Source: Acidobacteriota bacterium (GTDB lineage: Bacteria > Acidobacteriota > Vicinamibacteria > Vicinamibacterales > JAKQTR01). From it: a DNA stretch of 64,000 bases. The notes below the pieces were generated by a model that ran no database searches, was not told where the DNA came from, and worked only from the letters and a program-made list of their open reading frames with translations. Location: NCBI GenBank assembly GCA_029562975.1, contig JAKQTR010000024.1, positions 62,001-126,000 on the forward strand, in the 5' to 3' direction. Shown here piece by piece: positions 17,295-25,547 of the stretch; the stretch's first letter is position 1, and every line of letters starts with the position of its first letter. A program made the position numbers and the translations under genes.

Positions 17295-18025
17295 CGGCGC
17301 CGGCCCGGACGTTCGACCACCTGTTCGTCCTCGGCCGGCCCGCCGGCGGCAAGAGCGAATTCATCGACTTCATGAGGCGCCTGCCGGAGGAGGAGCGGGC
17401 CTCGGCCTTCGGCATCGGGCGCTTCGAAGAGATCGACGACTTCCCCTGGCTCTGGCAGGCCTGCGTGGACGATGACGGGCGGGAGGCCCGGGGAGAGGCC
17501 CGCCTCGTCTCGGCACGGTCGCCCGAAGGGTACGCCATCACCGCCCCGGGGTTCCGCGGCTCGCTCGTCAACCGGTTCAACGCCGAGATCCGCGAGCGGT
17601 ACCTCTCGAGGCCGTCGTTCTACGAGGAAGGCACGCTGCTCATCGAGTTCGCGCGGGGCCTCGGCGACGGCTTCCGCGCGAGCCTCGAGCGGTTCGACCC
17701 CGACATCCTGGCGCGCGCCGCCGCCCTCTACATCGCGGTCTCCTTCGAGGAGTCGTTCCGCCGCAACGCCGCCCGCTACCGGCCCGGCCGCGAGGCATCG
17801 ATCCTGTTCCACAAGGTGCCCGACCGCGACATGCTGGGGTACTTCCGGCACAACGACTGGGACGCGATCACGGGCGGCGCGCCGGACGGCTACCTGCAGC
17901 TGACCGGCGCGAACGTGCCCTTCGTGTCCATGCCCAACGAGCCCGAGTCGTCGGACGCCGCCGTGCTCCGCCGGCGGTACGCCGGCGCCCTCGGGCGGCT
18001 GCTGCACCTCTACCGGACGAGGTAG
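17291..18025 (+). CDS. P-loop nucleoside-triphosphatase-like protein B, paralogue of A
   Basis: 244 residues, GTG start inside the stop of the preceding gene. It matches protein A along its whole length: GRPAGGKSEFIDFM (Walker A), FEEIDDFPWLW, TLLIEFARG, YIAVSFEESFRRNAARY, HNDWDAITGG and VPFVSMPNEPESSDAAVL. The segment after FPWLW has diverged (DDDGREARGEARLVSARS against DDEIWQRAGYGRLYTEEY), which may reflect different substrates or a catalytic/regulatory split. Only three bases separate it from the OPA transporter gene. I do not recognise a characterised family. Confidence 0.8.
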   Translation: MTAPARTFDHLFVLGRPAGGKSEFIDFMRRLPEEERASAFGIGRFEEIDDFPWLWQACVDDDGREARGEARLVSARSPEGYAITAPGFRGSLVNRFNAEIRERYLSRPSFYEEGTLLIEFARGLGDGFRASLERFDPDILARAAALYIAVSFEESFRRNAARYRPGREASILFHKVPDRDMLGYFRHNDWDAITGGAPDGYLQLTGANVPFVSMPNEPESSDAAVLRRRYAGALGRLLHLYRTR

Positions 18026-18028
18026 CCC

Positions 18029-19330
18029 ATGAGCAACCCGATGAACCACCCGGCGGCCTACCGTCGCCGGCGCTTCGCCAACTGGTTCCCCCTCGGCATC
18101 ACCTACGCGACGTACTACATGGGGCGGTACAACCTGAACGTCTCGTCCACGACAATCATGGGCCAGTTCCACCTGTCGAAGGCGGACTTCGGCCTGATCG
18201 CGACGGCGGGCTTCTGGACCTACGCCCTGTCGGTGGCCCTCAACGGGCCGCTCGCCGACCGCATCGGCGGCAAGAAGTCGATCCTCATCGGGGCGGCCGG
18301 CGCCTCGCTCGTCAACCTCGTCATCGGGCTGCTGTTCCTGAACGGGTGGCAGACGAAGATCATCGTCGGCATGTCGCTGCTCTACGCCGTCAACCAGTAC
18401 TTCCAGTCGTTCGGCGCGCTGTCGGTGGTCAAGGTCAACGCGCCGTGGTTCCACGTCAGGGAGCGCGGCGTCTTCGGCGGCGTCTTCGGCATCATGATCT
18501 CGTCGGGGTACTTCCTGGCCCTGACCGTCGGCGGCTGGATCCTGGCGTTCTTCCCCTGGTACTGGGTGTTCCTGACGCCGTCGCTGCTCCTCGCGGTGAT
18601 GTTCGTCGTGGACGCGCTGCTCGTGAAGGACAGGCCCTCGCAGGCGGGACACCCGGACTTCGACACGGGCGACGCGACCTCGAAGGACGCCGACAAGGAC
18701 ACGCCGGTGGACGTCGGCTACCTCGTGAAGCGCGTGTTCTCGAACCCCGTCATCCTGACGATCATCGCGGCCGAGTTCTGCACCGGGTTCGTGCGCCAGG
18801 GCGTGATGCTCTGGTTCGTGCCGTTCCTGAAGGAAGTGCATCGGATCGACCACGGGTCGGCGTGGTTCACGGCGGCCTCGACCGGCGTCACCGTCGGCGG
18901 CATCCTCGGAGGCCTGTTGTGCGGGTTCCTGTCCGACCGCGTGTTCGGATCGCGCCGGCCGCCGGTGGCGTTCCTCTTCTACCTCGGCCAGATCGTGGCC
19001 CTCGTCTGGCTGGGGCACACGGCCTCCCCCGCAATGGCGGCGCTGCTGATTCCCTTCACCTGCATGTGGATCTTCGGCGTTCACGGCATGCTGTCGGCGA
19101 CGTCGGCCATGGACTTCGGAGGCACGAAGGCCGCCGCCACCGTGACCGGCATTTGCGACGGCGTGCAGTACCTCGCTTCCGGCCTCACCGGCTTCGTCCT
19201 GGGCGGCGCGCTCGATCGCTTCGGCTGGACGGCGTGGACCTGGATGATCATCCCCTTCTCCGTGGCGGGGGCGCTCCTCATGACGCGGCTCTGGCACGAG
19301 ACGCCGCTGAGGGCCCGTGGCGCGCACTGA
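18029..19330 (+). CDS. MFS transporter, organophosphate:phosphate antiporter (GlpT/UhpT-like)
   Basis: 433 residues with twelve predicted helices. The N-terminal YYMGRYNLNVSS is the OPA-family signature with its conserved arginine, and GPLADRIGGKKSI is the MFS loop 2-3 motif. The middle loop (GHPDFDTGDATSKDADKD) is long and acidic. OPA members exchange phosphate for phosphorylated sugars, glycerol-3-phosphate or phosphonates. Here the gene sits between two P-loop proteins and adenosine deaminase, which raises a nucleotide- or phosphosugar-related substrate as an untested idea. The stop overlaps the next gene start by 14 bases. Confidence 0.88.
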   Translation: MSNPMNHPAAYRRRRFANWFPLGITYATYYMGRYNLNVSSTTIMGQFHLSKADFGLIATAGFWTYALSVALNGPLADRIGGKKSILIGAAGASLVNLVIGLLFLNGWQTKIIVGMSLLYAVNQYFQSFGALSVVKVNAPWFHVRERGVFGGVFGIMISSGYFLALTVGGWILAFFPWYWVFLTPSLLLAVMFVVDALLVKDRPSQAGHPDFDTGDATSKDADKDTPVDVGYLVKRVFSNPVILTIIAAEFCTGFVRQGVMLWFVPFLKEVHRIDHGSAWFTAASTGVTVGGILGGLLCGFLSDRVFGSRRPPVAFLFYLGQIVALVWLGHTASPAMAALLIPFTCMWIFGVHGMLSATSAMDFGGTKAAATVTGICDGVQYLASGLTGFVLGGALDRFGWTAWTWMIIPFSVAGALLMTRLWHETPLRARGAH

Positions 19331-20495
19331 GCGGCCGGCCGAACGCCCGGCGCGCGCCGCAGCCGGTCCCGCGGTGCCGACCGTCGAGCTGCACCGCCAT
19401 TTCGAGGCCGGATTGACGCCCGAGACCGTGGCCCGCCTCGCGGCGCGCCACGGCCTCGTGCAGGTCCGGACCCGCTCCGGGCAGCTCGTTCCCGGCGTGG
19501 ACCCGCAGGACCCGGCCTCGGTCCGCCGGTACTACGACGGCGTATCGCGAGGCCTGGCCGGCCCGGGCGGGTTCGATCGCTTCGTCGAGGCGTTCGGCCT
19601 GCCGCTGTCGGTGCTCCGGTCGATCGAGGACCTCGAAGAAGCGGTGTTCGACGAGCTGGTCGCCTGCGCGGCCGCGGGCAGCCTGCACACGGAGCTGCGG
19701 GGGTCTCCGTTCTCCTACCAGGAACAGATCCGGGCGCCGGTCGAGGACATCGCGGCGGCGCTTGTGCAAGGCGTGGACCGGGCATGGACGGAGCGCGGCG
19801 CGAGCGGCGCGTTCATCCTGGCGTTCAGCCGGCACAAGGGGCTGGGACACCCCGCGGAACCCCCGGCCAGGCGGCAGGCCGACGCGGTCGCCCGCCTGGC
19901 GGCGGGCCTGCACCGCGCCGACCGCCCGGTGGGCCTCGACATGGCGGGATACCCGGAGGACGCGTTCCCGCCGCGCGCCTTCGAGCGCGCGCTGCGGCCC
20001 GCGCGGGAGGCCGGCGTGCCGCTGACAATCCACGCCGGAGAGCAGGGCGTCCCCCCGGGCTTCGAGAGCGCGCCCCCGGCCTTCGTGGTGGACGCCGTCG
20101 AACGCCTCGGCGCCAGGCGGATCGGTCACGGGACGTCGCTCTGTGCGTCCGCCGCGGCGCGCGCGCTGGTGCGGGAGCGCGGGGTCGGCGTGGAGTGCTG
20201 CCCGGTGTCCAACGACCGGCTCGGGTTCATGCCGCTCGACAGGCATCCCCTGCCGCGCTTCCTCGAGGAGGGCCTTCTCGCCTCGATTTCCACCGACGAT
20301 CCGCTGCTGTTCGGACCGTTCAGCGTCGCCGACACGTTCGCGGCCGTCAGCGGTCCGCTCCGCCTGGACCGCGAGGCCGAGCTGCGCCTGGCGCGGAACG
20401 CCATCGCCACCGCCTTTGTGACCGAGGACCGCCGAGCCCAGCTCGCCGCCAGGTTCGATGCCGCGGTGGGCGCGTCTTCCGGCGCGAAGCGCTGA
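19317..20495 (+). CDS. Adenosine deaminase family protein
   Basis: 392 residues, GTG start inside the end of the transporter gene. All adenosine-deaminase metal and catalytic motifs are present: HRH (His26, His28), IHAGE (His239, Glu242), RIGHG (His271) and ISTDDP (Asp327, Asp328). It hydrolyses the 6-amino group of adenosine or a related aminopurine. The substitution HRHFEA for the usual HVHLDG, and STDDP for NTDDP, places it slightly away from classic Add. Adenine deaminase or a modified-nucleoside deaminase cannot be excluded. It is the last gene of the P-loop operon. Confidence 0.88.
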   Translation: MARTERPAERPARAAAGPAVPTVELHRHFEAGLTPETVARLAARHGLVQVRTRSGQLVPGVDPQDPASVRRYYDGVSRGLAGPGGFDRFVEAFGLPLSVLRSIEDLEEAVFDELVACAAAGSLHTELRGSPFSYQEQIRAPVEDIAAALVQGVDRAWTERGASGAFILAFSRHKGLGHPAEPPARRQADAVARLAAGLHRADRPVGLDMAGYPEDAFPPRAFERALRPAREAGVPLTIHAGEQGVPPGFESAPPAFVVDAVERLGARRIGHGTSLCASAAARALVRERGVGVECCPVSNDRLGFMPLDRHPLPRFLEEGLLASISTDDPLLFGPFSVADTFAAVSGPLRLDREAELRLARNAIATAFVTEDRRAQLAARFDAAVGASSGAKR

Positions 20496-20966
20496 CCCGC
20501 CGGCCGTCATGGCGAGGGGCCCCGGCCCGCACTCTCGTCTGACCCTCTCGCCTGGCGCCGGCAGCCGGCGGCCCGGCCGGCTGACGGCTTAGGCGCCCAG
20601 CGCTCCGTGCCGCTCCATCCTGAAGGGGGCGAGCAGCACGGCGTGGCCGGGGCCGTCGCAGCCGCGCTGGCGGCGGCGCGCGCCAGGTACCGAGACGCTC
20701 ACCCCGGGCGCGGGCCTTCCCCGCCCGGGTCGCACGGTGGCGCCGCACGGCGGCGGGCGCGAGCGAGCCCGGGCGCGCCGGCATCAACGACGCGGCGGCC
20801 GCCTGCGCCCGGGCGCCCGGCGCTTCGACGCCACGCGGCCGATGGCCGCCGGACCGCGAAAGACGCCGGACACACAGGGCAGGCGCCTCCGAGGCGTGGC
20901 GGGACCGAGGTTCTCGGGGCGTCCCGGCCGTGGCGTGTGTCCTGGTTCGGGGATAGAATCCGGCGG
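20496..20966. other. Intergenic region, no gene seen
   Basis: 471 bases of extremely GC-rich DNA. Open frames on both strands are Arg/Pro/Ala-rich and lack start signals. The only supported element is the -10 box at its right edge. A structured RNA cannot be excluded by eye. Confidence 0.4.
20954..20959 (+). promoter_or_regulatory. -10 box of a likely leaderless transcript
   Basis: TAGAAT ends seven bases before the ATG at 20967 and there is no ribosome binding site between them. Transcription would start at or next to the A of the ATG. Confidence 0.5.
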
Positions 20967-21995
20967 ATGGCCGTTGCCGCCCTGCCTCCTGACTGGGTCT
21001 CGTGGCCCGACGAACAGCTCCTCGACGCGCGGCTCTGCGACCTCCCGGTCCGAATCGAGGGCAGCCTGCTCGAGACCCGCATCGGGGACCTGCGGCGCGA
21101 ACTCGCCGTGCGGGGCCTGGATCTGCCGCTGCACTTCTACCTGGCGGACGAGTGGTTCACGCCGGACGGCGGGTCTGCCATGGCGCTGCCCTTCTACCTC
21201 TCGCACCCCCGCCTGGAGAAGCTGGAAGAGGCACAGATGCTCGAGGTGGAGGGCGGCGACTACGCCTGGTGCATGCGGATCCTCCGTCACGAGGCCGGGC
21301 ATCTCGTCGACAACATGTTCGGGCTGCGCCGGCGCCGCCAGCGCCGGGAGATCTTCGGGTCGTCGGCCGAGCCGTATCCGGAGTTCTACGCGCCGAAGCC
21401 GTACAGCAAGAGCTTCGTCCTGCACCTGGACTCGTGGTACGCGCAGAGCCATCCCGACGAGGACTTCGCGGAGACCTTCGCTGTCTGGCTGACGCCGGAG
21501 AGCGACTGGCGGCGGCGCTACGCCGGGTGGCCGGCCCTCAAGAAGCTCGAGTACATGGACGCGCTCATGGCGTCGCTCGCGGGGCGGCCGCCCTGCGTGA
21601 CGCGCGCAGACGAGATGGACGCGCTGCGGCGGCTGCGCATCACGCTGCGGACGCACTACCGACGGAAGCGTCGCCACTACGGAGTCGATCGGCCCGATTT
21701 CTACGATCGGGACCTCCGGCGCCTGTTCTCGGACGCGCCGGAGTTCGCGGCCAGCCCGACGGCGGCCGCCTTCGTCGGGCGCATCCGCCGGCAGGTGCGC
21801 CGGCTCGTGGCCGACTGGACGGGCATCTATCAGTACACGATCGACCAGGTGCTCGAGGACATCATCGTGCGGTGCCGCGAGCTGAAGCTGCGCCTGGCGG
21901 TCCCTGAAGACACGGCCCGGCAGGAGTTCACGGTGCTGCTGACGGTGCAGGCCATGAACTTCCTGCACAGCGGCCGCCACCGTCTGGCGCTATGA
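20967..21995 (+). CDS. Putative zinc metallopeptidase (gluzincin-like)
   Basis: 342 residues, no signal peptide. The zinc site is RHEAGHLVDN (His108, Glu109, His112) and the likely third ligand lies in SHPDEDFAETFAVWL (Glu169), 57 residues later as in gluzincins. This resembles the group annotated as putative zinc-binding metallopeptidases. The C-terminal third is basic and helical (RTHYRRKRRHYG; RRQVRRLVADWTGIYQ). The stop overlaps the ATP-grasp start by four bases (ATGA), so the two products are probably made in fixed ratio and act together. Cytoplasmic location is implied. The substrate is unknown. Confidence 0.78.
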   Translation: MAVAALPPDWVSWPDEQLLDARLCDLPVRIEGSLLETRIGDLRRELAVRGLDLPLHFYLADEWFTPDGGSAMALPFYLSHPRLEKLEEAQMLEVEGGDYAWCMRILRHEAGHLVDNMFGLRRRRQRREIFGSSAEPYPEFYAPKPYSKSFVLHLDSWYAQSHPDEDFAETFAVWLTPESDWRRRYAGWPALKKLEYMDALMASLAGRPPCVTRADEMDALRRLRITLRTHYRRKRRHYGVDRPDFYDRDLRRLFSDAPEFAASPTAAAFVGRIRRQVRRLVADWTGIYQYTIDQVLEDIIVRCRELKLRLAVPEDTARQEFTVLLTVQAMNFLHSGRHRLAL

Positions 21996-23008
21996 AGCGG
22001 CTCCGCATCCTCGCGCTCGTGCACAAGCACCTCGTGCCGCCGGAGGACACGGCCGGAGTGGACACGGTCAACGCCGAATGGAAGATGGAATTCGACGTCA
22101 CGGTGACCCTCGAGGCGCAGGGGCACGAGGTGCGGATCGCGGGCGTCCACGACGACTTGTCGCCGGCGCGGGCGGCCATCGACGAATTCAGGCCGGACAT
22201 CGTGTTCAATCTGCTCGAAGGCTTCGCCGACATCAACACCTTCGACCAGAACGTGGTGAGCTACCTCGAGCTGCTGCGGGTGCCCTACACCGGCTGCAAC
22301 CCGCGCGGGCTCATCCTGGCGCGCGACAAGTCGCTCAGCAAGAAGCTGCTGACGTACCACCGGGTGCCGGTCCCCGACTTCACGGTGGTCCGCCGCGGCC
22401 GCTCGGCCCGGCCGACGCGGCTGCGCTACCCCCTCATCGTGAAGTCGCTGGTGTTCGAGGCGTCCATCGGCATCTCGCAGGCGTCGGTGGTCGAGAACGC
22501 GGACGAGCTTGCGCGGCGCATCCAGTTCGTCCACGAGAGCCTCGGCACGGCCGCCATCGTCGAGGAGTTCATCGACGGCCGCGAGCTGTACGTCGGCGTC
22601 ATCGGCAACGAGCGCCTGCAGGCCTTCCCCGTCTGGGAGATGTCGTTCGCGCAGATGCCCGAGCACACGTGGCACGTGGCCACGGAGCGGGTGAAGTGGA
22701 GCACGAAGTACCAGCAGAAGCACGGCATCAGGACCGATGAGGCGTCGCTGCCCGAGGGCGTCGCGGCGCGCCTGCAGCACACGGCCAAGCGCGTCTACCG
22801 CGCGCTCGACCTGAACGGGTACGCGCGCGTCGACTTCCGGATGGACCAGGCCGGGCGGTTCTACGTCCTCGAGGCGAACCCGAACCCGCAGCTGGCATTC
22901 GGCGAGGACTTCGCGGAATCGGCGGAACGGGCGGGCCTGCCGTATCCCGCGCTGCTCGAGCGCATCGTGGCGCTCGGGCTGCGGTGGCGGCCCGAGCGCG
23001 TCCAGTAG
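21992..23008 (+). CDS. ATP-grasp ligase, D-Ala-D-Ala ligase-like
   Basis: 338 residues. The N-terminal domain carries FNLLEGFAD and the Ddl-like PYTGCNPRGLILARDKSLSK. The grasp fold follows: YPLIVKSLVFEASIGIS (nucleotide-binding loop), VEEFIDGRELYVGVIG, and the magnesium site DFRMDQ...FYVLEANPNP. True D-alanine ligases end that site with an EINTxPG-type motif and contain a serine/tyrosine pair not evident here. A peptide or amino-acid ligase with another substrate is therefore more likely. It is coupled to the metallopeptidase gene by ATGA. Confidence 0.82.
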   Translation: MKRLRILALVHKHLVPPEDTAGVDTVNAEWKMEFDVTVTLEAQGHEVRIAGVHDDLSPARAAIDEFRPDIVFNLLEGFADINTFDQNVVSYLELLRVPYTGCNPRGLILARDKSLSKKLLTYHRVPVPDFTVVRRGRSARPTRLRYPLIVKSLVFEASIGISQASVVENADELARRIQFVHESLGTAAIVEEFIDGRELYVGVIGNERLQAFPVWEMSFAQMPEHTWHVATERVKWSTKYQQKHGIRTDEASLPEGVAARLQHTAKRVYRALDLNGYARVDFRMDQAGRFYVLEANPNPQLAFGEDFAESAERAGLPYPALLERIVALGLRWRPERVQ

Positions 23009-23047
23009 GCCGGGCCGTCGCCTTGACGCCTCCTGGAGGACGCCGGC

Positions 23048-23076
23048 TTGACAGCCCTGCGGCGCCTCACTAGAGT
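23048..23076 (+). promoter_or_regulatory. Sigma-70-type promoter of the S46 peptidase gene
   Basis: TTGACA (23048-23053), a 17-base spacer and TAGAGT (23071-23076). The predicted start is about 26 bases before the ATG. One of the clearest promoters in the window. Confidence 0.65.
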
Positions 23077-23108
23077 CGGGTGGTCGCTCTTCCAGACGAG
23101 GTCACACC

Positions 23109-25181
23109 ATGAACAGACGGCGATTCATCGTCCCGCTCCTCGCCCTGGCGGTCGCCCTCGGCGCCGCGCCGCGGGCAGACGAGGGGTTCTGGCCCTACAA
23201 CAGCGTCCCGAAGGCCGCCATCAAGGCGAAGTACAAGTTCGACGTGACCGACGCGTGGCTGAAGCACCTGCAGCTTGCGACGGTGCGCTTCGGCGGCGGC
23301 ACCGGGTCGATCGTCTCCCCGCGGGGCCTCGTGCTGACAAACCACCACATCGGCCTCGGCACGCTCCAGCGCCTCAGCACGCCCGAGAAAGACTACGTGA
23401 AGAACGGCTTCTACGCGCCGACCTTCGCCGACGAGCTGAAGGTCCCGGGCATGTCGCTCATGGTGCTCCAGACCATCGAGGACGTGACCGCGAAGGTGGC
23501 CGACGCCGTCACGCCGTCGATGACCGCCCAGGAAGCCGCGGCCGCGCGGCAGAAGGCGATCCAGGCGATCCAGGGCGAGCCCGCACAGGGCGTGTCGAAG
23601 CAGGTCGTGTCGCTGTACGCAGGCGCCGTCTACAACCTGTACACGTACAAGGTCTACAGCGACGTCCGCCTGGTCTTCGGCGCCGAGTACCAGACCGGCT
23701 TCTACGGCGGCGACGCCGACAACTTCACCTATCCGCGCTACAACCTGGACGTCTCGATGTTCCGCCTGTACGAGAACGACAAGCCGGCCGAGACGCCGAA
23801 CTATCTGAGGTGGTCGCCGAACGGCTCGAAGGAGAACGAGCTGGTGTTCACGACCGGCCACCCCGGCTCGACGCAGCGTCTGAATACCGTGGCGCACCTC
23901 AAGTACCTCAGGGACCTGACCGTGCCTTTCACCATTGCCACCGCCGAGATGCGGGAGACGGCGGTGAAGAAGTGGATGGCCCAGAGCCCCGAGAACGCGC
24001 GCCAGGCGACCAGCGAGCTGTTCGGCCTCCAGAACAGCCTGAAGTCGTACCGCGGGCGGCTGAAGGGCCTCCAGGACCCGTCCGTCATCGCGAGGAAGGA
24101 AGCCGCCGAGACGCGCCTCCGCGCCGAACTGGCGAAGAACGCCGCCAAGCAGCAGCTGCTGGGCGACGCCTGGGACCTCGTTGAGAAGTCCATCGGGGTC
24201 GCGCGCCAGATCGATGCCGAGCGGAACTTCATCGTGAACGCGGCGGGCTTGAACTCGACGCTGTTCGCCCAGGCGCGCCAGATCGTCCGCCGCGCCTACG
24301 CGCCCCAGACAGCCGACGGCGGCCGCGGCGGGCGCGGGGCCGGACCGGGCGGGCCGGGCGGGCCGGGCCTGACGCAGGGGGCTCCGAACCTCGCACGCGA
24401 GAAGCTGAACCTGACCGAGTCGCTCGCCTTCATGCAGAAGCACCTCGGGCCAGACCACGCCATCGTCAAGCGGATCCTGGCCGGGAAGGCCCCGGAGGCC
24501 AGGGCAGCGGAACTGGTGGACGGCACGCGGATCACCGATTCCGAGATCCGGGCGCTGCTCGTGGCCGGCGGCAAGGCGACCATCGACGTCTCCACCGACC
24601 CGATGATCAAGCTGGCGCGGGACCTCGAGCCGGACGCCCAGGCGATCGCCAAGCGGTACGAGGACGAGGTCGCCGGCGTCCAGGCCATCGCCTACCCGAA
24701 GATCGGGCAGGCGGTGTTCGCCGTGGACGGCCCGAAGGCGTATCCCGACGCGACCGGCACGGCGCGGATTTCCTACGGCGTGGTGAAGGGGTACCTGGAG
24801 GACGGCAAGAAGATCCCGCCCTACACGTACGTCCCCGGGCTCTACGAGCGCGCGGCCCTGCACGCGGGGCAGCCGGACTACGCCCTGGCGCCGACGTGGG
24901 TGGCGGCGAAGGCGGCGCTCAACCCGAAGACGCCCTTCAACTTCGTCAGCACGAACGACATCGTCGGCGGCAACAGCGGGTCGGCGGTCGTCAACAAGAA
25001 GGGCGAACTGGTGGGCCTGATCTTCGACGGCAACATCCAGTCGCTGCCGGGGTACTACATCTTCGACGAGCCCAACCGGGCCGTGTCCGTGGATTCCCGG
25101 ATCATCCTCGAGGCGTTCCGGAAGGTGTACAACGCCGGGGCGCTGGCCGACGAGATCACGGGGGCGGCGGCCAGGAAGTAG
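23109..25181 (+). CDS. S46 family dipeptidyl peptidase (DPP7-like)
   Basis: 690 residues with a signal peptide ending near APRADEG; periplasmic. The S46 catalytic triad is visible: NHH (residues 78-80), the aspartate in PRYNLDVSMFRLYEN (Asp214) and the serine in GGNSGSAV (Ser623). The residue 18 positions after the serine, which is Arg in the acidic-specific DPP11 of Porphyromonas and Gly in DPP7, is Gly641. A DPP7-like preference for hydrophobic P1 residues is therefore predicted. A low-complexity GGRGGRGAGPGG linker lies near residue 405. The gene is a single unit with its own promoter and a strong downstream hairpin. Confidence 0.93.
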   Translation: MNRRRFIVPLLALAVALGAAPRADEGFWPYNSVPKAAIKAKYKFDVTDAWLKHLQLATVRFGGGTGSIVSPRGLVLTNHHIGLGTLQRLSTPEKDYVKNGFYAPTFADELKVPGMSLMVLQTIEDVTAKVADAVTPSMTAQEAAAARQKAIQAIQGEPAQGVSKQVVSLYAGAVYNLYTYKVYSDVRLVFGAEYQTGFYGGDADNFTYPRYNLDVSMFRLYENDKPAETPNYLRWSPNGSKENELVFTTGHPGSTQRLNTVAHLKYLRDLTVPFTIATAEMRETAVKKWMAQSPENARQATSELFGLQNSLKSYRGRLKGLQDPSVIARKEAAETRLRAELAKNAAKQQLLGDAWDLVEKSIGVARQIDAERNFIVNAAGLNSTLFAQARQIVRRAYAPQTADGGRGGRGAGPGGPGGPGLTQGAPNLAREKLNLTESLAFMQKHLGPDHAIVKRILAGKAPEARAAELVDGTRITDSEIRALLVAGGKATIDVSTDPMIKLARDLEPDAQAIAKRYEDEVAGVQAIAYPKIGQAVFAVDGPKAYPDATGTARISYGVVKGYLEDGKKIPPYTYVPGLYERAALHAGQPDYALAPTWVAAKAALNPKTPFNFVSTNDIVGGNSGSAVVNKKGELVGLIFDGNIQSLPGYYIFDEPNRAVSVDSRIILEAFRKVYNAGALADEITGAAARK

Positions 25182-25186
25182 CTCGA

Positions 25187-25212
25187 CGGGGCCGGGCGCA
25201 AGCCCGGCCCCG
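25187..25212. terminator. Strong hairpin between convergent genes
   Basis: Eleven-bp stem CGGGGCCGGGC / GCCCGGCCCCG closed by a GCAA tetraloop, six bases after the S46 stop and facing the convergent small gene. There is no U-run, so efficiency as an intrinsic terminator is uncertain. Confidence 0.55.
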
Positions 25213-25218
25213 ATTCCC

Positions 25219-25395
25219 TCACCGCTCGCGGTCCTCGTCGTCCGGATCGAGGTCCTCGGTCCGGCCCGACACCGCGGGAGTCTGGCCGCAACACCCGGCG
25301 GCCATGCAGTACGGGCACAGCGTCTGCCCGCAGAGCCCGCAGTAGTCGAACAGCTCGGCGCCGGACGGCCCGGCCCCGCATCGTTCGCATTGCAT
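25219..25395 (-). CDS. Small cysteine-rich zinc-ribbon protein
   Basis: 58 residues; the ATG at 25395 has GGGAGG five bases upstream. It holds three CxxC pairs (CERC, CGLC, CPYC) plus a CC pair, enough for two zinc-binding knuckles, followed by an acidic tail (EDLDPDDEDRER). Function is unknown. Single-gene unit, convergent with the S46 peptidase gene. Confidence 0.7.
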   Translation of the reverse strand: MQCERCGAGPSGAELFDYCGLCGQTLCPYCMAAGCCGQTPAVSGRTEDLDPDDEDRER

Positions 25396-25547
25396 GGGCA
25401 CCTCCCTTCGGGTTAGACCGACCCCGGCCCGACTATAGACCGCCCCGGCCGGGACCGCAAGCGCGGGGCCGGGGAATCCCCTACGGTTCGGAGGCGACCC
25501 GTGATAGGCTGTGCGGACTATCCGTCCACTACTGGGAGGCAGTGTCT

